Below are positions 1 to 9,211 of a stretch of 64,000 bases of DNA, piece after piece. Every line of letters starts with the position of its first letter. Position 1 is the first letter of the stretch. A program made the position numbers and the translations under genes. Source of the stretch: Zhongshania aliphaticivorans (GTDB lineage Bacteria > Pseudomonadota > Gammaproteobacteria > Pseudomonadales > Spongiibacteraceae). Where the stretch lies: contig NZ_CP014544.1 of assembly GCF_001586255.1 (NCBI RefSeq), forward strand, positions 3,690,501 to 3,754,500, in the 5' to 3' direction. The notes under the pieces were generated by a model. The model was given only the letters and a program-made list of their open reading frames with translations, had not been told where the DNA came from and ran no database searches.

Positions 1-566
1 TAAGCCGCATGCCGACCTTCAGCAATTTCTTCCACTAATTTTTGACTAAATTCAACTAAGTCACCTGGCACCCGACTTGTTACTAAACCGTGATCGACTA
101 CAACACTTTTATCAATCCAGTTCGCACCAGCGTTTATTAAATCCGTTTTAATACTGGAATACGATGTCACAGTGCGGTCTTTAAGAACATCAGCTTCGGC
201 AAGCATCCAAGCTCCATGGCAAATAGCCGCGACCGGTTTTACTTCGTTTTCACCAAAAAATCCCTTCACAAAAGCAAGCGCGTCATTGCTCTCGCGCAAG
301 GTGTCAGGATTCATCACCCCGCCTGGTAAAACCAATGCATTGTAATCATCGGCCGCGACCTCACTCACTAGTTTATCGACATCTACCTCATCGCCCCAAT
401 CGCCTTTTCGCCAGCCTCGTATTGTCCCTTCCTGAAGCGATACAATGTCTACCGTTGCACCAACCGCCAACAGTGCATTTTTAGGGACCTGCAATTCACT
501 TTGTTCAAATCCATCGGCCGCCAAAATTGCTACTTTTTTACCTGCCAAATAATTACGTTCGCTCAT
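1..566 (-). CDS. DJ-1/PfpI family protein (partial, C-terminus off window)
   Basis: About 188 residues are visible and the 3' end lies beyond the left edge. The N-terminus has the Rossmann-like opening KKVAILAADGFEQSEL, and the nucleophile elbow AICHGAWMLAEA carries the expected cysteine. The family contains cysteine hydrolases, chaperones and glyoxalase/deglycase-type enzymes that act on damaged proteins or reactive aldehydes in the cytoplasm. The ATG at 564-566 is preceded by a strong ribosome-binding site (AGGAGGAT, reverse of 568-575). The DUF892 gene lies 39 bp upstream on the same strand, which suggests a stress-response operon. The exact activity cannot be told from sequence. Confidence 0.85.
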   Translation of the reverse strand, partial: MSERNYLAGKKVAILAADGFEQSELQVPKNALLAVGATVDIVSLQEGTIRGWRKGDWGDEVDVDKLVSEVAADDYNALVLPGGVMNPDTLRESNDALAFVKGFFGENEVKPVAAICHGAWMLAEADVLKDRTVTSYSSIKTDLINAGANWIDKSVVVDHGLVTSRVPGDLVEFSQKLVEEIAEGRHAA

Positions 567-605
567 AGATCCTCCTACCTAAATGATAATTTCGACAACC
601 ATCAA

Positions 606-1130
606 TTACCTATCGGCTCTGTCGTCGTCATTCAATACGCGCAGTAAATACTCTTCACTTATCGCAGTCATATTTCCCTTTAGCCACTGGGCCATGGCGA
701 CTTCATCAGTTAATGCTTGCTCACACATTAGCAACGTCTGACTGTCGTTTAGCATTTTTGCCGCAGCAACTAAAATACTATACGAGCCAATTTTCATGTG
801 AATAAAGGTATAGGCACTCAGCACAGCCTTTACTACCTCATCACCCAGTGGCATACCGCTAACCGATTGAGTAAATGCAAGCGTTTTTGCCGCCACATCT
901 TTTAATAGTGATGCGCTACTGCCGTTCAATTCCAGCGAATTTTCTAATTTATCTTTTTGATTTTGAGTGGCAAAAATGTACTCTTTTACACGCACTCGAA
1001 AATCTGGGTAATTCTCTATCCTTGAATCAAGATCCTCAAATATTTTCAAGGACTGCTCCTCCATGGCGTGAGCATCCCGCAACCATTGCAAATATTTTTT
1101 ATGTGCATCAACGTTTGTATTTGCCTGCAT
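606..1130 (-). CDS. DUF892 (YciE/YciF) ferritin-like protein
   Basis: A 174-residue, all-helical protein. It opens with a helix carrying HAMEEQSLKIFEDL and has later helices with acidic and His residues (YTFIHMKIGSY, ALTDEVAMAQWL), as in the ferritin-like YciE/YciF family linked to osmotic and general stress. The start was moved to the ATG at 1128-1130, because it has GGAGAG about six bases upstream and the family homology begins there; the longer reading frame from 1175 lacks this support. It is probably cotranscribed with the downstream DJ-1/PfpI gene. Whether it binds iron is not known. Confidence 0.8.
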   Translation of the reverse strand: MQANTNVDAHKKYLQWLRDAHAMEEQSLKIFEDLDSRIENYPDFRVRVKEYIFATQNQKDKLENSLELNGSSASLLKDVAAKTLAFTQSVSGMPLGDEVVKAVLSAYTFIHMKIGSYSILVAAAKMLNDSQTLLMCEQALTDEVAMAQWLKGNMTAISEEYLLRVLNDDDRADR

Positions 1131-1877
1131 GTCACTCTCCAAATTTGCTTTTGTTACTAAGAATGACCAATGCATATTTTAATAGTTCAGAGATATTTCC
1201 TTTTTTAAAAAATAGATAGGCCAACACACATAAATCATGCTCACTAATAAATATTGAATTTATCAGGATTATTCTAGTCACAAATTTTGCAATCCTAGCT
1301 GAAGACCGAGTATTTCAAAACTTCAATTCGCCCGTATCAGGTTTAGCGAAAGTGCCCGACAAAGGCCGCGTAAAACCGAATGGCGCAGCAGACGTAGAAA
1401 ATCTACTCAAGGAATGCACAAATCTTCGCTACTGGGAGCGTAAAGCAAGCTAACCCGACATGAGTCGCTAAGATATCACCTTGCGCGTCATTCCAATCGA
1501 ACTAGCACACTGACTAATGCCGGTGCCGAAGAAATACGACATCATCCAGCCTTCGCAAAATAATTTCAGCGGGGAAATTGACCTAATGAATTTTCGACGA
1601 ATTTACTTTTCAGAATATATTTATTTGCCAGATAACATTTTCGAAGCCAGTTTTCTCCAGCGATCTGCTGAAATATCCACCACAGGTAATTCAACTATAT
1701 AGAGACGACAATTTTAATTTATTGCTAAGAGCACCTTATCCGCTTTAAAAATCATGATGAATATTTTGGATCATTGAACCGCTGACGTTCAACACTGTCG
1801 TGGTATTAACGCCAACTCCAGCACGGAGAATGAAGATACTAAGGAATATATTCGAAACGCAAGAATGGGAGAGACCT
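1131..1877. other. Long AT-rich intergenic region
   Basis: This stretch of about 750 bases separates the DUF892 gene from ectD. No complete gene is supported. Its only coding-like segment is the start-less frame at 1220-1454, listed separately. A 61-codon frame at 1517-1702 has no ribosome-binding site and no recognisable product. The promoters of DUF892 (leftward) and ectD (rightward) should lie here, but no convincing -35/-10 pair was picked out by eye. Confidence 0.5.
1220..1454 (+). pseudogene. Possible decayed coding fragment
   Basis: A stop-to-stop frame of about 77 codons with no ATG. Its translation includes a protein-like C-terminal segment (SGLAKVPDKGRVKPNGAADV, then a short stretch ending LRYWERKAS before the stop). 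The composition is more protein-like than that of the surrounding AT-rich DNA, which suggests the 3' remnant of a lost gene. I do not recognise the family, and it may equally be a chance open frame. Confidence 0.2.
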
Positions 1878-2804
1878 ATGCACGACCAATTTCCAACACG
1901 CCGCGGGGAGCGACTCGATATGTTTCCCCGGCTAGATCCAGTAGTACACTCACGTTACAAGCAGCGCTGGGATGGACCGCTAAGTGAAGAGTCACTTTCT
2001 CGATACGAGCGCGATGGCTACCTTTGGTTCGATGGATTTTTCTCTCAAGAGCGTATGGCACCTTTTTTTGACGAGTTGCGAGAAATAGCCGAAGACCGAG
2101 AGTTAATGGAATCGGACCAAGTGATTATTAATCCCGATTCAGGCGAGTTACGCTCAGTTTTTTCAATGCACACTTTGTCCGACAGATTCAGCAAGCTCAC
2201 CCAAGACCCACGAATTTTAGGAATGGTGCGCCAGCTCCTCGGTGGAGACGTATATATTCACCAATCCCGAATTAACGACAAATTTGGCTTTCAAGGACGC
2301 GGTTTTGACTGGCACTCAGATTTTGAAACCTGGCACAGCGAAGACGGCATGCCAAGAATGCGCGCTGTATCAGCCTCATTAATGCTAACTGACAACAATG
2401 AATTTAATGGCCCGCTAATGCTGATTCCCGGCTCTCATCAGTACTTTGTTCCTTGTACTGATTTAACACCCAAAGACAATTGGCGTGAATCACTGCAATC
2501 CCAAAGTGTCGGAGTCCCCGATAAAATTGACTTAAGAAGATTGGCGGACAACGGAAATATCCAAGCACCTAAAGGCCCGCCAGGCTCCTTACTACTATTT
2601 GAATGCAATACCCTTCACGCCTCCAACAGCAATATGTCGCCATGGCCTCGGTCAAACCTGTTCTTTGTTTACAATAGCATCGACAACCCGCTCAGTGCGC
2701 CCTATTGCGGGCAGCCGCCTCGGCCGGAATTCCTTGCCACACGCAGCCATATAGCGCCATTAGATATGCGTGAACTACCACTTTACGGCTTGCCAAAAGC
2801 TTAA
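1878..2804 (+). CDS. ectD: Ectoine hydroxylase EctD
   Basis: A 308-residue non-haem Fe(II)/2-oxoglutarate dioxygenase that converts ectoine to 5-hydroxyectoine, a compatible solute. The family signature is present at about residues 137-162 (FGFQGRGFDWHSDFETW followed by HSEDGMPRMRA). It supplies the iron ligands His146 and Asp148; the distal ligand is His247 in NTLHASNSN. The ATG at 1878 was preferred over the GTG at 1800 because it has GGGAGA just upstream and gives the usual length. No ectA, ectB or ectC is found in this window, so the gene stands alone next to an Old Yellow Enzyme. PhyH relatives are an alternative, but the full signature argues for EctD. Confidence 0.93.
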   Translation: MHDQFPTRRGERLDMFPRLDPVVHSRYKQRWDGPLSEESLSRYERDGYLWFDGFFSQERMAPFFDELREIAEDRELMESDQVIINPDSGELRSVFSMHTLSDRFSKLTQDPRILGMVRQLLGGDVYIHQSRINDKFGFQGRGFDWHSDFETWHSEDGMPRMRAVSASLMLTDNNEFNGPLMLIPGSHQYFVPCTDLTPKDNWRESLQSQSVGVPDKIDLRRLADNGNIQAPKGPPGSLLLFECNTLHASNSNMSPWPRSNLFFVYNSIDNPLSAPYCGQPPRPEFLATRSHIAPLDMRELPLYGLPKA

Positions 2805-2858
2805 AAAAGTGGCATCAGCAGTTAACATCGCATCAGATTAAATACTGCTGCGACTCGA

Positions 2859-3938
2859 TTACGCCGAAATGAAATCGGGCCACATACTGCTAATGTATTC
2901 GAGGAATTGTTCGCTCAAGCCTTCTGCCAATAAGTGTTCGCGGCTCACCGGCGTGCGCTTGGGCATAAAGCTCGCATTATCGCGGAGTAAATTCGGATAA
3001 TTGTGGTGCAACATGGCAGCGCGCCCGAGCAGTGCAAAATCTAAGCCCTGCTCAAAACAGTAATAAATATCCTCAGGGCTATATACCTTGCCTGCCGCCC
3101 CCAAACGAATTTCGCCGCGATCGAGCTCGCAAAAATACGACAGTAAGCTACGCCCTTGGAAGGCAGTTTCTGCGGGCTCTTTGAAAACATTCCATGCAGA
3201 AATATCGAGAAAGTCGATTTCTTGCGCGGCGAACAACGCCTTTGCGGTTTCAACAGCCTCACTCAAAGGAATACCATGACGCTCAGGTGACAGCCGTACG
3301 CCGATCAAAAAGCCCTGACCACAACGCTTGCGGATTCCGCTAATGATGTCGAACAAGACCTTGCTGCGGTTCTTCAGAGAACCGCCGTATTCATCGGTGC
3401 GGCGATTAAACTCGGCACTTAAAAACTGGCAAATAATATAATTATGGGCACCGTGGATTTCTATGCCGTCAAACCCAGCTTTCTTGGCGCGCTCGGCACC
3501 GCGAATAAAGTCCTCTACCAAACTTTGGACTTCACCGTGACTCAAGCCTCTGGCGCCAAATTTCTCCGATGGTGACGGTGCCACTGGCATATCACCGATC
3601 AACTCTCTGGGCGCACGAAACCCCGCGTGATGAAGCTGTACTACGGCAAGACTGCCCTGCGCCTTTATTTTTTCTGCCAATGTCGTCAAGCCAGGCAAAT
3701 GTTCGTCACTAAAAATGCCAAGCTGGCCGGGAAAACCCTGCCCCAGGACATTAACATGGGCAGCGGCAGTCATCGTTAAACCGAATCCACCCTTTGCACG
3801 CATAGCCAGCCAATGGATTTCGTCCCTGCTTAGGCGACCGTCCGCCTCGCTTTGTGTATTAGTGAGCGGCGCCAACACCATCCTATTTGCCATCGCTTTA
3901 CCGCAGGGAAAACTCAGTGCTTCAAACGCCTTTGTCAT
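2859..3938 (-). CDS. Old Yellow Enzyme family NADH:flavin oxidoreductase
   Basis: A 359-residue, single-domain FMN TIM barrel. It shows the N-terminal ANRMVLAPLTNTQSEADG, the substrate-site block IHGAHNYIICQFLSAEFN with RRTDEYGGSLKNR, and a C-terminal phosphate-binding region (DFALLGRAAML). Such enzymes reduce activated C=C bonds of enones or nitro compounds using NAD(P)H; the natural substrate is unknown. It lacks the C-terminal cysteine cluster of the second OYE at 19102-20307. It is convergent with ectD (54 bp apart), so the two are probably unrelated in regulation. Confidence 0.9.
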   Translation of the reverse strand: MTKAFEALSFPCGKAMANRMVLAPLTNTQSEADGRLSRDEIHWLAMRAKGGFGLTMTAAAHVNVLGQGFPGQLGIFSDEHLPGLTTLAEKIKAQGSLAVVQLHHAGFRAPRELIGDMPVAPSPSEKFGARGLSHGEVQSLVEDFIRGAERAKKAGFDGIEIHGAHNYIICQFLSAEFNRRTDEYGGSLKNRSKVLFDIISGIRKRCGQGFLIGVRLSPERHGIPLSEAVETAKALFAAQEIDFLDISAWNVFKEPAETAFQGRSLLSYFCELDRGEIRLGAAGKVYSPEDIYYCFEQGLDFALLGRAAMLHHNYPNLLRDNASFMPKRTPVSREHLLAEGLSEQFLEYISSMWPDFISA

Positions 3939-4230
3939 TCAATTCCTTCCTATTACTTAAGCAAAATCACATTATTCAAATACATGTCAGCAGACGTCCG
4001 TAAACGCGACCACCAAAGACCACATCATACCGGCTTACCGTGTCTGCGGGCGATATTCTCGCATCCAAAAACTTACCTCCGGCGCTATCGCACACTATAC
4101 TGAAAATAGCGTAGGTCATACGACCAATGAAGGCGCTATAAACGGCGAGAATTGGAGCTTGTGGCTCTGCGCCACAGCAAGCCTACTTTGGCCGCGGCGA
4201 TAATATTCAAAAGAATAGAGTAATTCGTTA

Positions 4231-5244
4231 ATGATATGGCTTACCCATCACACACTTGCCCGGCGATTGCTGTCAATTTCCCTCATCTTTTTATTCGCGG
4301 TAATACTCTTAGCTCTAGCACCGCTTTGGCTGCCGCTATTTTGGGCATTAGGATTGGTCTTGAACGCCGCCCATTCGAGCTTGCGTTGCCTGAGCTTTAT
4401 TTGTCTATTCTTGCTTTGTGAAATAGCGGGAATTATGGCTAGCGGCTGGTTATGGCTACAACACATCGTATTAACCACGTCCCAGCAAAACTATTTATCT
4501 GCCAATAGCGCACTGCAATTTTGGTGGGCAGACACATTGCGCCGCAGTGCTGAAAAATTATTCCGACTTCATTTTGTTATTGAGGGCGAAGACGCTCTAG
4601 CGGGGCCTGCGGCTATCGTACTGCCTCGCCACACGAGTATTGGTGACACCATATTACCTGTCTCGTTTTATGCTAAAGCAAAGCAACTTAGGGTGAGCTA
4701 CGTGCTGAAGCGGGAGCTATTGCTAGACCCCTGTTTAGATATTGTCGGTAACCGTCTAGCCAATGTCTTTCTAAATCGCGTGGCCGAAGATATGGGGCCA
4801 GAGCTCGCTGAACTAGAAACCCTCGCTGCCAGCGCCACCGACCAAGACAGCTTGGTTATTTATATGGAAGGTACCCGTTTTTCAGATGCAAAACGGCAGC
4901 GTGTTTTAAAATTGCTTGCTGACAAGGGCGATGACGAGGCACTGCAGCGCGCGGAGTCCTGGCCAAACTTACTCCCTATAAGGCCTGCTGGCGCCCTGGC
5001 TTTAATGAAAGGCGCGCCAGACAAAGATCTATTGTTTTTGGCTCACAGTGGGTTTGAGGGTTCGGCAAATTTCGCCAATCTGTTTAATGGCAGCTGGATG
5101 AACACCACCGTACACCTGCGGTTTTGGCGAATTAAGGCAGCGGACATCCCCGCCACCGAGCATGGCCGCAGAATAATGCTATTTAGCCAATGGGATTTAA
5201 TGCAACAAGCCGTCGCAGAAATGTTGGCTGCAGAATGTGATTAG
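4231..5244 (+). CDS. PlsC-like 1-acyl-glycerol-3-phosphate acyltransferase family protein
   Basis: 337 residues. Hydrophobic segments at about 12-45 and 52-80 anchor it in the inner membrane, followed by an acyltransferase domain. The HX4D catalytic motif is RHTSIGD (His134, Asp139), and the substrate-binding EGTR motif is at about 213-216 (YMEGTRFSD). Members move acyl chains from acyl-ACP or acyl-CoA to lysophosphatidate or related lipids. The extended N-terminal membrane part resembles the YihG/LCLAT-type branch more than the housekeeping PlsC. It stands alone, transcribed towards trmB on the other strand. Confidence 0.85.
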   Translation: MIWLTHHTLARRLLSISLIFLFAVILLALAPLWLPLFWALGLVLNAAHSSLRCLSFICLFLLCEIAGIMASGWLWLQHIVLTTSQQNYLSANSALQFWWADTLRRSAEKLFRLHFVIEGEDALAGPAAIVLPRHTSIGDTILPVSFYAKAKQLRVSYVLKRELLLDPCLDIVGNRLANVFLNRVAEDMGPELAELETLAASATDQDSLVIYMEGTRFSDAKRQRVLKLLADKGDDEALQRAESWPNLLPIRPAGALALMKGAPDKDLLFLAHSGFEGSANFANLFNGSWMNTTVHLRFWRIKAADIPATEHGRRIMLFSQWDLMQQAVAEMLAAECD

Positions 5245-5288
5245 GAGGTAAGCAGCGCCGCCAAGCAGTCCGCGCCCGCTCCAGGAAA

Positions 5289-5984
5289 CTAGCTGACCTT
5301 AGAAAACAACAAGTCCCATACTCCGTGCCCCAATTGTTCACCGCGCTTTTCAAACTTGGTGCTAGGGCGAAAATCGGGTTTAGATGAATACTGCTGGGGA
5401 CCGGCGTTGTTTTGGTAGCCTTGCGCAGTACTCATCACCGCCATCATGTGCTCGGCATAATTTTCCCAGTCAGTAGCGAGGTGAAGCACACCGCCCACTT
5501 CTAATTTACTGCGCAACACCTGTACAAACTCAGCTTGGATTAAACGTCGCTTTTGGTGGCGCGCTTTATGCCAAGGGTCAGGAAAATAGACTTGAATACG
5601 GCTGAGGCTATTGTCCGGAATACAGTGGGCGAGCACTTCAACGGCGTCGTCGCAATAGGCCCGCAGATTCGCCAGCCCCGCTTGATCACTCAGGTACATC
5701 AGGCGACCAACACCGGGGGTATGCACTTCAATACCGACAAAATTCAATTCGGGCGCTTGAATGGCCATTTCGGCGAGGGAGTCGCCCATACCAAAGCCAA
5801 TTTCAAGTACCGTCGGTGCTTGGCGGCCAAATACGTCGGCAAAGTCCACGGGGCCGTTGGCGCGCTTTAAACCCAGCGTTTTAAAATTGATATCGTAGGC
5901 GCGCTTTTGACCGTCGGTCATCCGCCCTGTGCGCAGTACAAAGCTTTTTATCCGACGACGCATCGGAGCCGCTTGCTCAGTCAT
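5289..5984 (-). CDS. trmB: tRNA (guanine-N7-)-methyltransferase TrmB
   Basis: 231 residues. This SAM-dependent enzyme makes m7G46 in the variable loop of tRNA. The SAM-binding loop VLEIGFGMGDSLAEMA and the family motif VYFPDPWHKARHQKRRL are present. The start chosen is the ATG at 5982-5984 (MTEQAAPMRRR), which overlaps the stop of the upstream DUF423 gene by one base and suggests translational coupling. The longer frame to 6023 reads into that gene and is not supported. Confidence 0.95.
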   Translation of the reverse strand: MTEQAAPMRRRIKSFVLRTGRMTDGQKRAYDINFKTLGLKRANGPVDFADVFGRQAPTVLEIGFGMGDSLAEMAIQAPELNFVGIEVHTPGVGRLMYLSDQAGLANLRAYCDDAVEVLAHCIPDNSLSRIQVYFPDPWHKARHQKRRLIQAEFVQVLRSKLEVGGVLHLATDWENYAEHMMAVMSTAQGYQNNAGPQQYSSKPDFRPSTKFEKRGEQLGHGVWDLLFSKVS

Positions 5985-6358
5985 TACATTGTTTTCCACG
6001 CTGAATAGGCCAAGCAGGCCCACGCTATTAAGAACATCAGGCCACCAATAGGGGTTATGGCGCCAAGAATTTTAATTTCGGTGATCGCCAGCGCGTAGAG
6101 GCTACCGCTGAATACCAACACCCCGAGAAAGAACAAAACCGCCGCGATGCGCAACGAGAGGTGCTGCACACCACTGTGCATCAACAGGCCCACCACCAGT
6201 AATGCCAAGCAGTGGTAAAAATGATATTGCACGGCCGTTTGGTAAACCGCCATCATTTCGGTCGACAAGCTGGCCTTAAGCCCGTGGGCACCAAAGGCAC
6301 CTAATGCTACCGCAAGGAAGCCAAGCATTGCCGCCATAAAAACCGTTAACGAAGCCAT
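5984..6358 (-). CDS. DUF423 (YgdD-like) small membrane protein
   Basis: About 124 residues with four predicted membrane helices. It has the DUF423 opening LAVALGAFGAHGLK and a later YHFYHCLALL segment. The family is widespread and has no settled function. The ATG at 6356-6358 has AGGTGGGG upstream and gives the family's usual length; the longer 144-codon frame has no such support. It is coupled to trmB by a one-base TAATG overlap. Confidence 0.9.
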   Translation of the reverse strand: MASLTVFMAAMLGFLAVALGAFGAHGLKASLSTEMMAVYQTAVQYHFYHCLALLVVGLLMHSGVQHLSLRIAAVLFFLGVLVFSGSLYALAITEIKILGAITPIGGLMFLIAWACLAYSAWKTM

Positions 6359-6498
6359 TGCGCCCCACCTGCATTTAAAGCCGCTATTGTACGGATGTCC
6401 GCCACGATTCAAAAGCACCGAAACCTAATGATGACGGAAACCTCTTGCAAAGAAAGACGGAGAACAGGAATTATTCAGAAATGCGTTATGAAATACGA

Positions 6499-6521
6499 AA
6501 AAGCCCCGCTGTGCGGGGCTT
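6499..6521 (-). terminator. Rho-independent terminator after rpoH
   Basis: A perfect 9-bp stem AAGCCCCGC / GCGGGGCTT with a 3-base loop (6501-6521). Read on the minus strand it is followed by a short T run. It sits 31 bp past the rpoH stop and would end the ftsYEX-rpoH transcripts. Confidence 0.88.
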
Positions 6522-6551
6522 AGAGCGATATTAGTGTCGTGGTGACGGCGT

Positions 6552-7400
6552 TTACGCCTCCATTACCGCGCGCAACTTTTTCATTGCCGCTTGCTCGAGC
6601 TGGCGAATACGCTCGGCAGACACACTATAGCGATCAGCCAAGTCGTGCAGGGTAGCCTTATTGTCTGTCAGCCAGCGGCTTTGCAAAATATCGCGGCTGC
6701 GCTCATCGAGGTCGGCCAAGGCCACACTCAGGTGCTGGTGATTACTCTCTTCTTGGTTATCTGACTCCAATAACAAAGCAGGATCAGCACTGTGGTCTTC
6801 TAAATAGTGTACTGGCGCAACTGGGCCGCGTTCGTCGTCGGTATCGGCATCAAAGCCTACGTCCACCGAGCTTAGGCGGCCTTCCATGCGGCGTACTTCT
6901 GCCACATCCACGCCCAGATCAGCGGCAACGGCGTTAACTTCGTCGTTATTCAGCCAAGATAGCTCTTTTTTAGCACGGCGCAGATTAAAGAACAGTTTGC
7001 GCTGAGCTTTGGTAGTGGCGATTTTCACAATACGCCAATTGCGCAGCACGTATTCGTGAATTTCAGCCTTGATCCAATGAACGGCAAACGACACTAAGCG
7101 CACACCTTTTTCGGGATCAAAGCGCTTAACGGCCTTCATGAGGCCAACATTTCCTTCTTGAATCAGGTCGGCCTGGGGCAAACCGTAACCGTTATAACTT
7201 TTAGCTATATGAACCACAAAGCGCAGATGGGACATAACCAACTGGCGAGCAGCTTCAACACTTTCATGGTAGAAGAGATCTTCGGCTAATTCACGTTCGC
7301 GTTCGGCGCTGAGCACCGGAATACGACCAACCGACTGAATATATGCAGAGAGATCGCCACCCGGTACAAGCTGTTGTATCGGCTGTAGATGGGTGCTCAT
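6552..7400 (-). CDS. rpoH: RNA polymerase sigma-32 factor RpoH
   Basis: 282 residues. This is the heat-shock sigma factor that directs transcription of chaperone and protease genes. Region 2 shows [21 protein letters not shown] followed by [20 protein letters not shown]. The RpoH-box region, [14 protein letters not shown], is intact. Region 4 ends with a helix-turn-helix ([20 protein letters not shown]). The start ATG at 7398-7400 has TAGGAGGAG upstream. It follows ftsYEX in the conserved gammaproteobacterial order, with a lipoprotein gene inserted before it and a terminator after it. Confidence 0.97.
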   Translation of the reverse strand: MSTHLQPIQQLVPGGDLSAYIQSVGRIPVLSAERERELAEDLFYHESVEAARQLVMSHLRFVVHIAKSYNGYGLPQADLIQEGNVGLMKAVKRFDPEKGVRLVSFAVHWIKAEIHEYVLRNWRIVKIATTKAQRKLFFNLRRAKKELSWLNNDEVNAVAADLGVDVAEVRRMEGRLSSVDVGFDADTDDERGPVAPVHYLEDHSADPALLLESDNQEESNHQHLSVALADLDERSRDILQSRWLTDNKATLHDLADRYSVSAERIRQLEQAAMKKLRAVMEA

Positions 7401-7536
7401 TGCACTCCTCCTAAATACTTGGATAAAAAAACACTGATGCTTATTAGAGTCCCAAACTAATCAAAGTTCAAGTCCCTGCGCTCAAAAGCTGATGATACGC
7501 AGGATTGCGCGCTAATTAGCACCAATACTAAGCCAT

Positions 7537-8151
7537 TTAGTTTTTCACTGCCTGCCACTGAAAAACGCCGTCATATTCTTGACAGTTCATAACCGCTTCG
7601 GCGGCATTGTCGATATAAATTTGCTTGGCGGCAGACGCGGGGTAACTCAAATAGTCTGAACATTTGGCACTCTGGCCAGTGCCAACCACCACCTTAACAC
7701 CCCCACTCAACTTACAGTGAACTAACTTATCGAGAGGCGACCATTGATAGCAAATTTCATAATCGCTGCGGTATTGGGCCGTTTTCCCGGTAGGGCTACT
7801 AAACGCCCACCACTTGCCTAGGCGACTATTTGGGTTGCTGCTATTCCATGCGCGGTAAATAGTGAGTTCAGCACCCGCCTTAAGCTGATAAACCTTACCC
7901 TGACACAGCATTCCCGCCATGGGCGCCCCCAGCACAGAGGCGAGCAGCGCTGGGTCGTCTACGGCTTCAAACTGCGCCGCCACGTCAGCGGGGAGTGCGT
8001 TGTCGCCCGGACAGCTCTCGGTCTCGATATTCGCTGTTACGTTGCCCTCAGCGGGTGGCTGTACCGCCACCTCATCGCCAGATTTACTACCCGGCACCGC
8101 GCATGCGGTTAACAGTAGAATCATTAGGGAACAAGCAAAATACGTTTTCAT
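7537..8151 (-). CDS. Uncharacterised lipoprotein between ftsX and rpoH
   Basis: 204 residues from the ATG at 8149-8151. A type II signal peptide ends in the lipobox LLTAC, followed by a low-complexity acidic/Pro linker. The mature domain has several cysteines (CPGDN, MLCQGKV, YEICYQW, VHCKLSGG, AKCSDYL, MNCQEYDG), which suggests disulfides in the periplasm. No family is recognised. It lies 37 bp after ftsX and 136 bp before rpoH on the same strand, so it may be cotranscribed with the fts genes. A longer frame begins at 8169. Confidence 0.75.
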   Translation of the reverse strand: MKTYFACSLMILLLTACAVPGSKSGDEVAVQPPAEGNVTANIETESCPGDNALPADVAAQFEAVDDPALLASVLGAPMAGMLCQGKVYQLKAGAELTIYRAWNSSNPNSRLGKWWAFSSPTGKTAQYRSDYEICYQWSPLDKLVHCKLSGGVKVVVGTGQSAKCSDYLSYPASAAKQIYIDNAAEAVMNCQEYDGVFQWQAVKN

Positions 8152-8188
8152 CAACACACTCCTTTGCATGATTTACTAAAATAAACAC

Positions 8189-9211
8189 TTATTGCGGTTC
8201 AATCGCCCGCAACTCTCGCCCAACCACCAGCCAGGCACCCAGCAATCCTAGACCACCCGCAAACAGCCACAACAATAGACTGTCGAGCACGCCTAAACCC
8301 AAAAGCTGAAAATCACTTTGATACGACACCGACAATTCAGCAATAGGCGCCCGCAGCCATAACAGGCCACTTTGCACCAAGACCCACGCCGCCAACCCAC
8401 CACTCAAGCCATACCAAAAGCCGGTATACAGAAAGGGCCGACGTACAAAGGCATTGGTGCCACCAACTAACTTTACGACCAAGATCTCACTGCGCCGACT
8501 TTCTATAGCTAATTTAATGGTATTGCCAATAATCAGCAATACACCTACCGCGAGTATCCCCGCCAGCGCGAGCGTTAGCCGACGCCCCAACTCGGTAATT
8601 TGATTTAAGCGCTGCAGCCACGCCATATCGAGCTTGGCGAGTTCAACTTCGGGCAACTTTGCCAAAGCCTCCTGAAGCTCGGTTACCGCAGCCGCCGAAA
8701 TATTGGCCTCACGAGGAGTCACCACAATCAAGCCCGGCAGAGGGTTGCTGTCTAATTGGTCAAGTACATCGCCGAAGCCTGAACTGGCGCGAAACTCCGC
8801 CAACGCGGCCTCCGGCGAGATATATTCAGTGCTCTGCACCCCGTCGCGGGCGGCAATGCTGCGTCGCAGATTCTCGGCCTGACTCGCGGACACATGGGGC
8901 TTTAAAAACAAAGAGATGCGGGCCGCGCCCTCCCAACCACTGCTTACCGCCTCGATATTATTCAAGCCAATATACAGGCTCGTCGGCAGTGCAAGTGCAA
9001 TGGCAATGACCAAGCTGGTTAATAAGCTTGCCGCCGGACGACGTAATAGACGCTGCAAACTGTCCAGCGCAACTTGGCGATGATGGCTGCGGTAGCTGGC
9101 AAGACGATCACGCAAGCCCGTTTTATGGCGGCGCGCGCCCTTAACGTCTTTGCGGGCGGCGGGCGACTGTAATTGCCCCAAGCGCCGTTTATTAAGCTTA
9201 TTCTGGGCCAT
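8189..9211 (-). CDS. ftsX: Cell division ABC transporter permease FtsX
   Basis: 340 residues. FtsX is the membrane partner of FtsE at the septum, where the pair activates peptidoglycan hydrolases through the periplasmic domain. An N-terminal basic cytoplasmic tail precedes a first helix (about 70-90), an extracytoplasmic domain (about 95-210) and three C-terminal helices including LTLALAGILAVGVLLIIGNT. The ATG at 9209-9211 has AGGAGGGG at good spacing; it overlaps the ftsE end by 14 bases, which implies coupling. Confidence 0.95.
   Translation of the reverse strand: MAQNKLNKRRLGQLQSPAARKDVKGARRHKTGLRDRLASYRSHHRQVALDSLQRLLRRPAASLLTSLVIAIALALPTSLYIGLNNIEAVSSGWEGAARISLFLKPHVSASQAENLRRSIAARDGVQSTEYISPEAALAEFRASSGFGDVLDQLDSNPLPGLIVVTPREANISAAAVTELQEALAKLPEVELAKLDMAWLQRLNQITELGRRLTLALAGILAVGVLLIIGNTIKLAIESRRSEILVVKLVGGTNAFVRRPFLYTGFWYGLSGGLAAWVLVQSGLLWLRAPIAELSVSYQSDFQLLGLGVLDSLLLWLFAGGLGLLGAWLVVGRELRAIEPQ

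Noticed and set aside
1517-1702. 61-codon plus-strand reading frame before ectD
   Set aside because: It has no ribosome-binding site, no recognisable domain, and lies in AT-rich intergenic DNA; probably chance.
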